From Yoonia sp. (GTDB lineage Bacteria; Pseudomonadota; Alphaproteobacteria; Rhodobacterales; Rhodobacteraceae): DNA of 64,000 nt. Of this stretch, positions 1 to 8,575 are shown in pieces. The position numbers and the translations under genes are program-made. The first letter of the stretch is position 1, and each line of letters begins with the position of its first letter. Under the pieces are notes generated by a model that had not been told where the DNA came from, ran no database searches, and was given only the letters and a program-made list of their open reading frames with translations. The stretch lies in the NCBI GenBank assembly GCA_029252195.1, contig JAQXBV010000013.1, forward strand, positions 1 through 64,000, read 5' to 3'.

Positions 1-2
1 CA

Positions 3-713
3 AGCTCAAGGCGTTCTGCTGCGGAAAGAAAACCAGGACAAATCATACCCGTAGCTGAATCGTTCCACGCCAAAGCGTCAAGACGTCAAATTCGGCTTCC
101 GAAGGACTCAGAGTATAACGACTATATCCATGAGGTTTTCGCCCTTGGCGGGAACGATACAGTTGGATTTGCCAACGGTGCCGAAACTGCGGATCGCGAT
201 ATGCATGTCAACGGCGGCGCCGGCGACGACATCCTGACCCTTGGTGAAGGTGATGACTCGATCCAAGGCGGACTTGGCGCCGATACCATTTTCGGCGGTG
301 GTGGGTTTGACGAAATCTCTGGCGGCTTTGGCAACGATGTCATCAATAGTCTTGATCAGGTTGATTACGCTGCGGATGGCTCTGTGTTGCGCGGCGATAT
401 CATTGACGCGGGCGACGGTGCTGACACGATCACGTTTGATACAAGTGATGCTGTGACCGGCGGCGCAGGCATTGACCGCTTTATCCAAGTTCACGCGGCA
501 GATGATCCTGACATCACCGCGATCAACGACTTTGATCCGACGCTGGAAAGCATTGTAATCCAGACAACAAGCGGCGTGGGCACGTTAGGGTTTAGCAACC
601 TCGGTGACGGCAGCGGATCTTACGTCACGATCGGCACAGAGCCGGTGATGTATTTGATCGGGGTCAATGCCACACAAGTGGCGGCAGCGGACATCACGCT
701 TGTGCGCATCTAA
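3..713 (+). CDS. RTX-type calcium-binding repeat protein, C-terminal part (5' end runs off the window)
   Basis: Frame is open from base 3. Translation contains GGAGDDILTLGEGDDSIQGGLGADTIFGGGGFDEISGGFGNDVI, i.e. GGxGxDxx(L/I) nonapeptide repeats. Confidence 0.75.
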   Translation, partial: SSRRSAAERKPGQIIPVAESFHAKASRRQIRLPKDSEYNDYIHEVFALGGNDTVGFANGAETADRDMHVNGGAGDDILTLGEGDDSIQGGLGADTIFGGGGFDEISGGFGNDVINSLDQVDYAADGSVLRGDIIDAGDGADTITFDTSDAVTGGAGIDRFIQVHAADDPDITAINDFDPTLESIVIQTTSGVGTLGFSNLGDGSGSYVTIGTEPVMYLIGVNATQVAAADITLVRI

Positions 714-735
714 CACAGCGATTATTCGAAAAATC

Positions 736-767
736 GGGCCGCAGGTATTTCCTGCGGCCCATTTTTT
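736..767. terminator. Bidirectional rho-independent terminator between convergent genes
   Basis: GGGCCGCAGG-TATTT-CCTGCGGCCC perfect 10-bp stem followed by ATTTTTT on +; the opposite strand also has a T run (GATTTTTCG). Confidence 0.85.
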
Positions 768-771
768 ATGA

Positions 772-1629
772 CTATACCGCTGCCTTGCGGCTCTCTTCGA
801 GATAGATTTCGCGCAAGCGCGTGGCGATTGGCCCAACTGTTCCAGTGCCGATTGCGGCCCCGTCGATTTCCACAACGGGCATGACGAAAGTCGAGGCGGA
901 GGTGACAAACGCCTCATCGGCCTCTTGCGCCTCGGCAATGGTGAAGGGGCGTTCTTCCACGGTCATCTGCGCCTCGCGGGCAAAGCGCAGCACAGCGGCC
1001 CGTGTGATCCCGTGCAGGATTTCGTGACCCAAGTTGCGGGTGATTATCGTGTTGCCCTTCACAATATAGGCGTTGTTCGAGGTACCTTCGGTGACGACGC
1101 CGTCCTCAACCATCCACGCATCGTCGCAGCCCGCCGCCTTGGCCATCATCTTGCCCAGTGACGGGTAAAGCAGCTGCACGGTTTTGATGTCGCGGCGCGC
1201 CCAGCGCTGATCTTCGATCGAGATCACTTTGATGCCCTTCCTGGCAGCAGGGCTCTCGGCCAAACCGGGTTTGTTTTGCGTGAACAACACGATGGTCTGC
1301 GGCGTCCCTTCGGGCGGGAAGGCAAAGTCGCGGTCACTCGGCGCACCGCGGGTGATTTGCAGGTAGATCATCCCCTGATCAATCTCGTTCAGGCGGATGA
1401 GTTCGCGGTGGACCGCAAGCAGATCGTCTTTCGAGATCGGGTTGCCCATGTCCAGCTCGGACAGCGAGCGCGCAAGCCGCACCGCATGGCCGTCAAAATC
1501 GATCAGCTTGCCGTCCAAAACAGTCGTGACCTCATAAACGCCATCGGCCATCAGAAAGCCGCGATCAAAGATCGAGACTTTGGCTTCGGTCTCAGGCATA
1601 TACTCGCCGTTCAAATAGACTGTGCGCAT
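772..1629 (-). CDS. dat: D-amino-acid transaminase (class IV PLP aminotransferase)
   Basis: MRTVYLNGEYMPETEAKVSIFDRGFLMADGVYEVTTV...; fold-type IV signature EGTSNNAYIV. Start trimmed from ORF 772..1680. Confidence 0.85.
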   Translation of the reverse strand: MRTVYLNGEYMPETEAKVSIFDRGFLMADGVYEVTTVLDGKLIDFDGHAVRLARSLSELDMGNPISKDDLLAVHRELIRLNEIDQGMIYLQITRGAPSDRDFAFPPEGTPQTIVLFTQNKPGLAESPAARKGIKVISIEDQRWARRDIKTVQLLYPSLGKMMAKAAGCDDAWMVEDGVVTEGTSNNAYIVKGNTIITRNLGHEILHGITRAAVLRFAREAQMTVEERPFTIAEAQEADEAFVTSASTFVMPVVEIDGAAIGTGTVGPIATRLREIYLEESRKAAV

Positions 1630-1633
1630 TGGC

Positions 1634-2599
1634 TTATCCCCATAGTGCGGGCGTCGGTGCATGGACGCCAGCTTCGTCAAAAATCAGTGGTGCAGCACGG
1701 TCTTCGGCCAGAAGAAGCGGGCCGTCAAGGTCTGTAAAGGCCACACCCTGCGCCAGAAGGGTCGCTGGGGCCATGGCGAGCGACGTGCCAACCATGCAAC
1801 CGACCATGACCGCATAGCCCTCCGCAATAGCGGCTTGCTTAAGAAGGAACGCCTCTGTGAGGCCGCCGGTCTTGTCGAGCTTGATATTGACCATATCGTA
1901 TTTGCCTTTGAGTGCAGGTAGCGAGGCACGGTCATGGCAGGCCTCGTCGGCGCAGACTGGCAAGGGGCGCGCGATCTCGGCCAACATGTCGTCGGCACCT
2001 GCGGGCAGCGGCTGCTCCACCATCTGCACCCCAAGACGGATCAGATGCGGGGCGAGGTCGGCGTAAACCTCCGCGCTCCAGCCTTCATTGGCATCAACGA
2101 TAATGCGGCTTTCGGGTGCGCCACGGCGCACAGCTTCAAGGCGGGCCATGTCGTCGGGGGTGCCGAGTTTGATTTTGAGTAGCGGCCGGGCGGCGTTCTT
2201 GGCTGCCTGAATTTGCATCGCGTCGGGGGTATCGAGCGAGAGCGTATAGGCGGTGATTTCGGGGCGGGGCACTGGGAGGCCCAGCAGATCCCAAACGCGC
2301 TTACCCGCCTGTTTGGCCGCCAGATCCCACAGGGCACAATCAACGGCATTGCGCGCAGCACCTGCGGGTAAAAGCGCCTGCAAGCCCTCGCGCGTTACCT
2401 CATCAGCCAGCCCCCTGATCTGATCCGCGACGCTCTCCAATGTCTCGTCGTAACGGGCATAGGGGACGCATTCGCCACGCCCCTGATGCGCGCCATCTGT
2501 CACATGGACGGTCAAAACATCGGCTTGTGTGCGCGATCCGCGACTGATGGTAAAGACCTGCGCGAGTTTGAAACTTTCCGCCGTGACTGTAATGCGCAT
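1634..2599 (-). CDS. dgcA: Enolase-superfamily dipeptide epimerase-like protein; probable N-acetyl-D-glutamate racemase DgcA
   Basis: Enolase-superfamily MR_MLE features (LLKIKLG, IIVDANEGW, DEACHDRASL, NIKLDKTGGLTEA); adjacent to the DUF1611 gene dgcN. Confidence 0.8.
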   Translation of the reverse strand: MRITVTAESFKLAQVFTISRGSRTQADVLTVHVTDGAHQGRGECVPYARYDETLESVADQIRGLADEVTREGLQALLPAGAARNAVDCALWDLAAKQAGKRVWDLLGLPVPRPEITAYTLSLDTPDAMQIQAAKNAARPLLKIKLGTPDDMARLEAVRRGAPESRIIVDANEGWSAEVYADLAPHLIRLGVQMVEQPLPAGADDMLAEIARPLPVCADEACHDRASLPALKGKYDMVNIKLDKTGGLTEAFLLKQAAIAEGYAVMVGCMVGTSLAMAPATLLAQGVAFTDLDGPLLLAEDRAAPLIFDEAGVHAPTPALWG

Positions 2600-2604
2600 G
2601 GGAC

Positions 2605-2630
2605 TGCCTTCTTTTGGTCAAAAATACCTT
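2605..2630. repeat. Interspersed intergenic motif TGCCTTCTTTTGG...AAAATACCT, copy 1
   Basis: TGCCTTCTTTTGGTCAAAAATACCTT; near-identical to 33268..33292. Confidence 0.5.
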
Positions 2631-2642
2631 CGCCGACGGCCG

Positions 2643-2663
2643 CGATTTTTCGTCGAAAAATCG
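2643..2663. repeat. Perfect 10-bp inverted repeat in the dgcN-dgcA intercistronic gap
   Basis: CGATTTTTCG-T-CGAAAAATCG. Confidence 0.7.
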
Positions 2664-2689
2664 GCACCCCGCCAGCATCAAACAGTCTG

Positions 2690-3691
2690 CTAGATTTCTG
2701 CGAGCGCGTCCACCAGACGACCCGCACCCTGACGGAATGGATCCACCGTCGGCAACCCCATCTCGGCCTCGATTTCTGCCAAATAAGTCTCGTATTTGTC
2801 GGCCGCTATGTTCTGGGTATTTACGGAAACCCCGATCACCTTACACTCCGGATTCGCAATCCTGGCCACCTTCAACGACAAATCACGCAATTCAGCAAGA
2901 CTTGGCTGCTTATAGTCTGGCAAACCCCGCATATGAGCACGGGTCGGCTCATGTGCGAGAACCAGCGCATCAGGCTGGCCGCCATGGATCAAGGCCATCG
3001 TGACACCAGAATAAGAGACGTGAAACAGACTGCCCTGCCCTTCGATATGATCCCAATGGTCGGCATCATTGTCGGGCGTCAGATATTCCACCGCACCCGC
3101 CATAAAATCAGCAATGACCGCATCCAGCGGCACGCCACCACCAGTGATAAGAATCCCCGTCTGACCCGTCGGACGAAACGTCGATTTCATACCCCGCCTT
3201 TGCATCTCTGCATCCATCGCGAGCCCTGTGTACATCTTGCCCACCGAACAATCCGTCCCCACGGCCAAACACCGCTTGCCCATTCGCTTTTTCCCATTGG
3301 CAATCGGATAGGCGACCGTGGGAATACGCACGTCAAAGAGGCTGCGCCCATTCACACCCGCTGCGGCAACAAGGTCGTTTTCGTCGCGCAGCAAGTTGTG
3401 CAAGCCAGACGCAATGTCAAATCCCATTGCCAAAGCCGCGATCAGAACATCTTTCCATGCCGGAGAAATCACACCGCCCCGATTGGCAACACCGATCACC
3501 AGCGTCTTTGCGCCAGCCGCTTTGGCTTCGGCCAAGGTCAAATCCGCAAGACCAACACTGGCACCACAGTTTGCCATACGCAACTGGCCGACTGCATTCT
3601 CGGGGCGCCAATCCTTGATCCCTTGCGCAACTTTCGCTGAAAGCTGGTCGGGGGCATCGCCGAGGAACAAGAGGTAAGGTGTCTGTATCAT
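2690..3691 (-). CDS. dgcN: DUF1611-family protein; probable D-glutamate N-acetyltransferase DgcN
   Basis: MIQTPYLLFLGDAPDQLSAKVAQGIKDWRPENAVGQLR...; P-loop-like GTDCSVGKMYTGLAM typical of DUF1611; next to dgcA. Confidence 0.8.
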   Translation of the reverse strand: MIQTPYLLFLGDAPDQLSAKVAQGIKDWRPENAVGQLRMANCGASVGLADLTLAEAKAAGAKTLVIGVANRGGVISPAWKDVLIAALAMGFDIASGLHNLLRDENDLVAAAGVNGRSLFDVRIPTVAYPIANGKKRMGKRCLAVGTDCSVGKMYTGLAMDAEMQRRGMKSTFRPTGQTGILITGGGVPLDAVIADFMAGAVEYLTPDNDADHWDHIEGQGSLFHVSYSGVTMALIHGGQPDALVLAHEPTRAHMRGLPDYKQPSLAELRDLSLKVARIANPECKVIGVSVNTQNIAADKYETYLAEIEAEMGLPTVDPFRQGAGRLVDALAEI

Positions 3692-3851
3692 AGGCGCGCT
3701 CCGTGAGATTGAATGAGAATCTTGATTGTCGCAACAATTGCGCGGCTAAAGCAGAATTTTGTCGTGAAGTTTGCGGACGATTGAGCAAATTTAGAAAGTT
3801 TCTTGCGCATAATCCATAATTTTTCGCATGTTCTTGCACAACACACCGTAG

Positions 3852-3869
3852 GATGGGTTTTAACCCATC
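3852..3869. repeat. Inverted repeat GATGGGTT-TT-AACCCATC
   Basis: Perfect 8-bp arms in the intergenic region between convergent-side amtB end and dgcN start. Confidence 0.6.
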
Positions 3870-3880
3870 ACTCCCGCAAC

Positions 3881-3907
3881 AAAAAACCCGGGCGCGAACG
3901 CCCGGGT
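3881..3907 (-). terminator. Rho-independent terminator of glnK-amtB
   Basis: ACCCGGGCG-CGAA-CGCCCGGGT preceded by AAAAAA on + (T run on the - strand), just downstream of the amtB stop. Confidence 0.9.
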
Positions 3908-3931
3908 CAATCGGATCACTACGAGGCGTGG

Positions 3932-5236
3932 TTAACCGCGTGAAAACTCAGGATAGGCTTCCATCCCAAGCTCGGACAAATCCAAGCCCTTGATCTCGTC
4001 TTCTTCAGAGACACGGATGCCAAAGAGGCCCTTCAGGACAACGAAGCCAACCAAGCTGACGAAGAAGACAAACACGCCGATTGCCGCGAAACCGATGAAC
4101 TGCGTCACAAAGCTGGTGCCTTCGGTGTAGAATGGCACCGCCATCGTCCCCCAAAAGCCCGCCAGAAGGTGTACAGGGATCGCACCGACAACGTCATCGA
4201 TCTTGAGCTTGTCGAGGAACGGCACCGCAAAGACCACGATCACACCACCAATGGCACCAATCCAGATGGCCCCAAAGATAGTCGGGTCAAGCGGACCGGC
4301 TGTGATGGACACCAGACCAGCAAGCGCGCCGTTGAGAACCATCGTCAAATCGACCTTCTTGTAGAGAACCTGCGTCAGGATCATCGCCACAACTGCACCG
4401 GCAGAGGCCGCCATGTTGGTGTTCACGAAAATCTGAGCGACGGCATCTGCGTCTTCAATCGTGCCCATCGCAAGTTGGGATGCACCGTTAAAGCCGAACC
4501 AACCGAGCCACAGAATGAATGTGCCCAATGTTGCAAGGGCAAGGTTGGAACCCGGCATTGGCACAACGCGACCGTCCTTATACTTGCCGATACGTGGACC
4601 GAGGATCAGGACACCTGCGAGGGCTGCGAAACCACCTGCTGCGTGCACGAGTGTGGAGCCTGCGAAGTCGGAGAACCCAGCAGCGGACAACCAACCGCCG
4701 CCCCACTGCCAGCTTGCCTCAACAGGGTAGATCACGCCTGTCAGCAACACGACAAATCCGAGGAAAGGCCAAAGTTTGATCCGCTCGGCCAAAGTGCCCG
4801 AAACAATGGATGCGGTTGCGCCACAGAACATCAACTGGAAGAAGAAGTCGGATGCGTTCGAATAGCCGCCCGCGTCGATCTCTGTCTTGATGTCTTTTGG
4901 CCCGATCGAGCCAAAGACCCCGTCGATGATCCAGTTGCCTTCGCCCGGATACATAATGTTATAGCCCATGAGCCAAAACATAAGCCCCGCAATCGCAAAC
5001 AAAGCGATGTTTTTGGTCAGCTGTGTGGTCACGTTCTTGGAACGCACAAGGCCTGCTTCGAGCATCGCAAAGCCCGCAGCCATCCAGAACACCAAGAAGC
5101 CGCCGATAAGGAACAACAAGGTGTTGAATATGAATTGCGTGTCAGCCAGTGGCGCATATTCGACGTCTTGCGCCAAGGCGAGTGTTGGCAAAAGAGCAAG
5201 ACCCGTCCCGACTGTGATTGATTTCAGTAGTGTCAT
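3932..5236 (-). CDS. amtB: Ammonium transporter
   Basis: Signal-like N-terminus then DTQFIFNTLLFLIGGFLVFWMAAGFAMLEAGLVRSKN..., Amt family; adjacent to glnK. Confidence 0.95.
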   Translation of the reverse strand: MTLLKSITVGTGLALLPTLALAQDVEYAPLADTQFIFNTLLFLIGGFLVFWMAAGFAMLEAGLVRSKNVTTQLTKNIALFAIAGLMFWLMGYNIMYPGEGNWIIDGVFGSIGPKDIKTEIDAGGYSNASDFFFQLMFCGATASIVSGTLAERIKLWPFLGFVVLLTGVIYPVEASWQWGGGWLSAAGFSDFAGSTLVHAAGGFAALAGVLILGPRIGKYKDGRVVPMPGSNLALATLGTFILWLGWFGFNGASQLAMGTIEDADAVAQIFVNTNMAASAGAVVAMILTQVLYKKVDLTMVLNGALAGLVSITAGPLDPTIFGAIWIGAIGGVIVVFAVPFLDKLKIDDVVGAIPVHLLAGFWGTMAVPFYTEGTSFVTQFIGFAAIGVFVFFVSLVGFVVLKGLFGIRVSEEDEIKGLDLSELGMEAYPEFSRG

Positions 5237-5258
5237 AATGTTTTTCCCCTTTTGCACC

Positions 5259-5597
5259 TTAAAGCGCTTCGTCGTTCATCTCGCCGGTCCGCACACGCAG
5301 TGCGCTTTCCACGTCGAGGACAAAGATTTTGCCGTCACCGATTTTGTCGGTCTTGGCGGCTGCTGCGATGGTGCTGACGACCTGCTCGGCCATGTTGTCG
5401 GCAACAACGATTTCAAGCTTGATCTTGGGCACAAAGTTCACAGCGTATTCTGCGCCGCGATAGATTTCAGTGTGGCCCGACTGCGTCCCGAACCCTTTGA
5501 TTTCCGACACCATCATGCCGCGCACGCCAGCGGAAGTGAGGGCGACACGCACCTCCTCAAGCTTGAACGGTTTGATTGTTGCAATGATAAATTTCAC
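5259..5597 (-). CDS. glnK: Nitrogen regulatory protein P-II
   Basis: VKFIIATIKPFKLEEVRVALTSAGVRGMMVSEIKGFGTQSGHTEIYRGAEY... (GTG start inferred). Confidence 0.95.
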   Translation of the reverse strand: MKFIIATIKPFKLEEVRVALTSAGVRGMMVSEIKGFGTQSGHTEIYRGAEYAVNFVPKIKLEIVVADNMAEQVVSTIAAAAKTDKIGDGKIFVLDVESALRVRTGEMNDEAL

Positions 5598-5668
5598 GGT
5601 CTTCCCCTTGTCGTTACACATCGCTAGATCGACCGCATGCCGATCCGCTTGGAGATGATCCAACCCTT

Positions 5669-5686
5669 TTGCTGCACATGCAGCAA
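5669..5686. promoter_or_regulatory. Palindrome upstream of glnK-amtB
   Basis: TTGCTGCA-CA-TGCAGCAA, perfect 8-bp arms, about 70 bp upstream of the glnK start. Confidence 0.45.
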
Positions 5687-5725
5687 TGATTCCGAGGGGG
5701 CAAAAAGCACCTAAAGCTCACGCCA

Positions 5726-5745
5726 TTGCACAATTTTTGCACAAA
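5726..5745. promoter_or_regulatory. TTGCACAATTTTTGCACAAA repeat, possible NtrC-like or other operator
   Basis: Tandem TTGCACAA units in the divergent glnK / PBP intergenic region. Confidence 0.35.
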
Positions 5746-5869
5746 TTACCCTAATTGACCAAATATTAGGCGGTATCTAAAGCAGCCATGTCGGTTTCTT
5801 CTTCTAAACATTCCCGAACAATGTGGTTATGGTGGGAAAAAATGGACGCAAACGTCACTTAGGCAGAGC

Positions 5870-8026
5870 ATGAGCAATAACGATAACAACCGCCCTAAAT
5901 TGGTCGCCGAACGGCGCTACTCCGATGCGCCGCCGCCAAAAACGCCTGCGCCCAAAAAGCGTGCGTCACGCAAGGCGGCCAAGCCAAAGGTGCGCCGTGG
6001 CCCGATAGGCTGGCTGATTGCGATGGTTGTCGGGCTTGTCCGGTTTGTTCTGATGTTCATCTTGCGACTGATGTGGCGCGGCGCTGCGGTGCTGACGGCC
6101 ATCCTTGCCGTGGGTGTGTTTTATTTCTCGAGCCAAATGCCCCCAATCACCGAGGTGATTGACGGGCGCGCGCGCGGATCTGTCACCATGACAGACAACG
6201 AAAACGAAGTGTTCGCATGGCGCGGCGACCAATTTGGCGGAATGGTCACGACCGACACTGTATCTGTGCACCTCAAGAACGCCGTCGTCGCCTCTGAGGA
6301 CAAGCGGTTTTACGGCCACTTTGGCCTTTCGCCACGCGGTATCGCCTCTGCGATCCGGATCAACCTGCGCGAGGGGCGCGGCCCCTTGTCGGGCAACGGC
6401 GGCTCGACGATCACGCAACAGGTTGGCAAATTGCTCTGCCTTGGCGTGCCTTTTGACCCCAATACTTGGGAAACCGAGCGCGCCTATGAAGACGACTGCC
6501 GTCGCACGACCCTTTGGCGCAAGATCAAAGAGGCGGTTTTCGCGATGGGGATGGAAGTCGCCTATACCAAGGACGAGATTCTCACGATCTATCTGAACCG
6601 CGCCTATCTGGGTGCAGGCTCGCGTGGATTTGAGGCCGCATCGCAGCGCTATTTCGGCAAATCTTCGGCCCAGTTGACGCCTGCGGAATCCGCAATGTTG
6701 TCGAGCCTGCTGCCCGCGCCGACCAGCCGCGCGCCAACGCGCGACCTGAAGCGTGCGCAGGAATATGCGAATATCGTGATCGGTTTGATGGAGGATCAGG
6801 GCTATCTGTCTGCCTCTGCCGCCGCCGAGGCACGCGCTAACCCCGCAACCCTCTCTACCGCAGCCGAGCGGCGCGCAGGCGGTTATTTCGCCGATTGGGT
6901 GATGGCCAGCGGCCCCGAGTTTTTCACCCGTAACACCACCGAAGACGTGATCATTCACACAACCATCGACCAACGCATTCAAAGTGCTGCCGAAGATGCG
7001 CTGACCTATATCTTCAGCGAAAAGGTCAGCGACGGCTCCAAGGCGGAAGCCGCAATTGTGGTGATGTCTGCGGATGGTGCCGTGCGCGCTATGGTTGGGG
7101 GCCGTGACAGCACTGTCGCTGGTGCCTTCAACCGCGCCACCCAAGCCCGCCGCCAGACGGGCTCTGCGTTTAAGCCGTTTGTCTATGCCACTGCTCTTGA
7201 ACTGGGCATGCAGCCAAATGAAATGGTCAACGATGTGCCGACGTGCTGGTTCATTCGCGGCTCTGGTGACTGGTGCCCTGCGAACTATGACAAAGAGTTT
7301 AAAGGTCCTGTGACCTTGACGCATGCCCTCCGCGAAAGCCGCAACATCCCCGCAGTTGTACTGGCGGAGCAAATGGGCCGAGAGATCGTCCGCAATGTCG
7401 CCACCGCCTTCGGGATCGAGAGCGACCTTGCCGCAGGCCCCGCATTGGCGCTAGGTGCGTCGGAAAGCACATTGATCGAAATGACGGGTGCATATGCGGG
7501 CATCCTAAACGGTGGCTCTGCCGTGACCCCCTATGGTTTGATTGATCTGCGCTTTCAGGGCGACACAGAGCCTTTGATGGACAGCGCAGGCACAGGCATC
7601 GGCGAGCGCGTCATTCAAGAAAAAGCGGCACGGGAACTGACTTGGATGATGAGCCGCGTTGTCGAAGAGGGCACAGGCGGACGGGCCAAGATCGACGGCT
7701 GGGAGATAGCCGGCAAAACCGGCACCACTTCTGCCGCGCGCGATGCGTGGTTCATCGGCTTTACGGGGGAATATGTGACAGGCGTCTGGATGGGCTATGA
7801 CGACAACAGCCCGCTCAAGGGCGTGACCGGCGGCGGGCTACCTGCGGATATCTGGCGTGAAACCATGACCCGCGTCCTTGATGGCCGCACACCCGTACCC
7901 CTGCCTATGGATGCGCCAACGGCCACAGCGACCTCTGCCCCCGTCATTACTGGCGGCACCACCAATCAACCGCAGGATCATACAATTTTGAACGTGCTCG
8001 ATACGATCTTTGGAGGGGGTAATTAA
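5870..8026 (+). CDS. Class A penicillin-binding protein (PBP1A family transglycosylase/transpeptidase)
   Basis: GT51 motifs (VASEDKRFYGHFGLSPRGI, GGSTITQQVGKLL) and transpeptidase motifs (TGSAFKPF, KTGTT). Confidence 0.92.
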   Translation: MSNNDNNRPKLVAERRYSDAPPPKTPAPKKRASRKAAKPKVRRGPIGWLIAMVVGLVRFVLMFILRLMWRGAAVLTAILAVGVFYFSSQMPPITEVIDGRARGSVTMTDNENEVFAWRGDQFGGMVTTDTVSVHLKNAVVASEDKRFYGHFGLSPRGIASAIRINLREGRGPLSGNGGSTITQQVGKLLCLGVPFDPNTWETERAYEDDCRRTTLWRKIKEAVFAMGMEVAYTKDEILTIYLNRAYLGAGSRGFEAASQRYFGKSSAQLTPAESAMLSSLLPAPTSRAPTRDLKRAQEYANIVIGLMEDQGYLSASAAAEARANPATLSTAAERRAGGYFADWVMASGPEFFTRNTTEDVIIHTTIDQRIQSAAEDALTYIFSEKVSDGSKAEAAIVVMSADGAVRAMVGGRDSTVAGAFNRATQARRQTGSAFKPFVYATALELGMQPNEMVNDVPTCWFIRGSGDWCPANYDKEFKGPVTLTHALRESRNIPAVVLAEQMGREIVRNVATAFGIESDLAAGPALALGASESTLIEMTGAYAGILNGGSAVTPYGLIDLRFQGDTEPLMDSAGTGIGERVIQEKAARELTWMMSRVVEEGTGGRAKIDGWEIAGKTGTTSAARDAWFIGFTGEYVTGVWMGYDDNSPLKGVTGGGLPADIWRETMTRVLDGRTPVPLPMDAPTATATSAPVITGGTTNQPQDHTILNVLDTIFGGGN

Positions 8027-8400
8027 GACGGGTCCGCGCAGCGGTCATAAACAAAGGCATAGCCATTCCAGACCATAATAATTCCGTCAGCCTGTTTGTT
8101 GAGCATCAACATCGCCCTTTCGGTCCATATCTGGTCACCGCCTGAACATTGCATGGTGTAAAGTGTGGCATCCATGTCGTTGACGCTGACCGGACTTGTC
8201 ATGCGGCATTCGACCTCGACCCCGTAAAAAATCCCATTTTCAACTTTCAAGGAGCCGCCGTCGACACCAACAAGAGAACACTCCGCATTTGCAGCTTGTT
8301 TATACACCCCGTCGTATGGGTCGGCTGCCAATGCAACAGGCAAGATCGTGGTTATAGCAACTGCGACTGCACATGATGGATAATTGCATTTCAGCCGCAT
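8023..8400 (-). CDS. Small secreted hypothetical protein
   Basis: MRLKCNYPSCAVAVAITTILPVALAADPYDGVYKQ... signal peptide; stop overlaps the PBP stop. Confidence 0.55.
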   Translation of the reverse strand: MRLKCNYPSCAVAVAITTILPVALAADPYDGVYKQAANAECSLVGVDGGSLKVENGIFYGVEVECRMTSPVSVNDMDATLYTMQCSGGDQIWTERAMLMLNKQADGIIMVWNGYAFVYDRCADPS

Positions 8401-8575
8401 TTTCAGCACTCCGTCATTGATAAAGCCCCCCTGAAGGCCCTTCTTGTATAGGTACAATGTGACTTAATGGCGATGATTATCCGAACAAAGACGATAACCC
8501 GTTAACTGCAGCGTATTTTTCTATAGGCTGCGACACTATAAACGCATGCATATCAATTGAGGCGACCCAAAACAC

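Noticed and set aside
2486-3640. 384-aa plus-strand ORF antisense to dgcN
   Set aside because: Shadow ORF in high-GC DNA, rich in R/H/P, and the opposite strand encodes a coherent DUF1611 protein.
3841-3910. CRISPR-like or tandem repeat structure in the inverted repeats near amtB
   Set aside because: These are one terminator hairpin plus one isolated dyad; no spaced direct repeats.
4169-5221. 350-aa plus-strand ORF antisense to amtB
   Set aside because: Low-complexity C/H/R-rich translation; amtB is unambiguous on the other strand.
5966-7372. 468-aa minus-strand ORF antisense to the PBP gene
   Set aside because: The plus strand has canonical GT51 and transpeptidase motifs; this ORF is composition-driven.
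8021-8027. Overlapping convergent stop codons (PBP and small secreted protein)
   Set aside because: Stops overlap by 2 bp; the same arrangement recurs at rsmD/map and LysM-B/zapE, so it is compact gene packing rather than a special signal.
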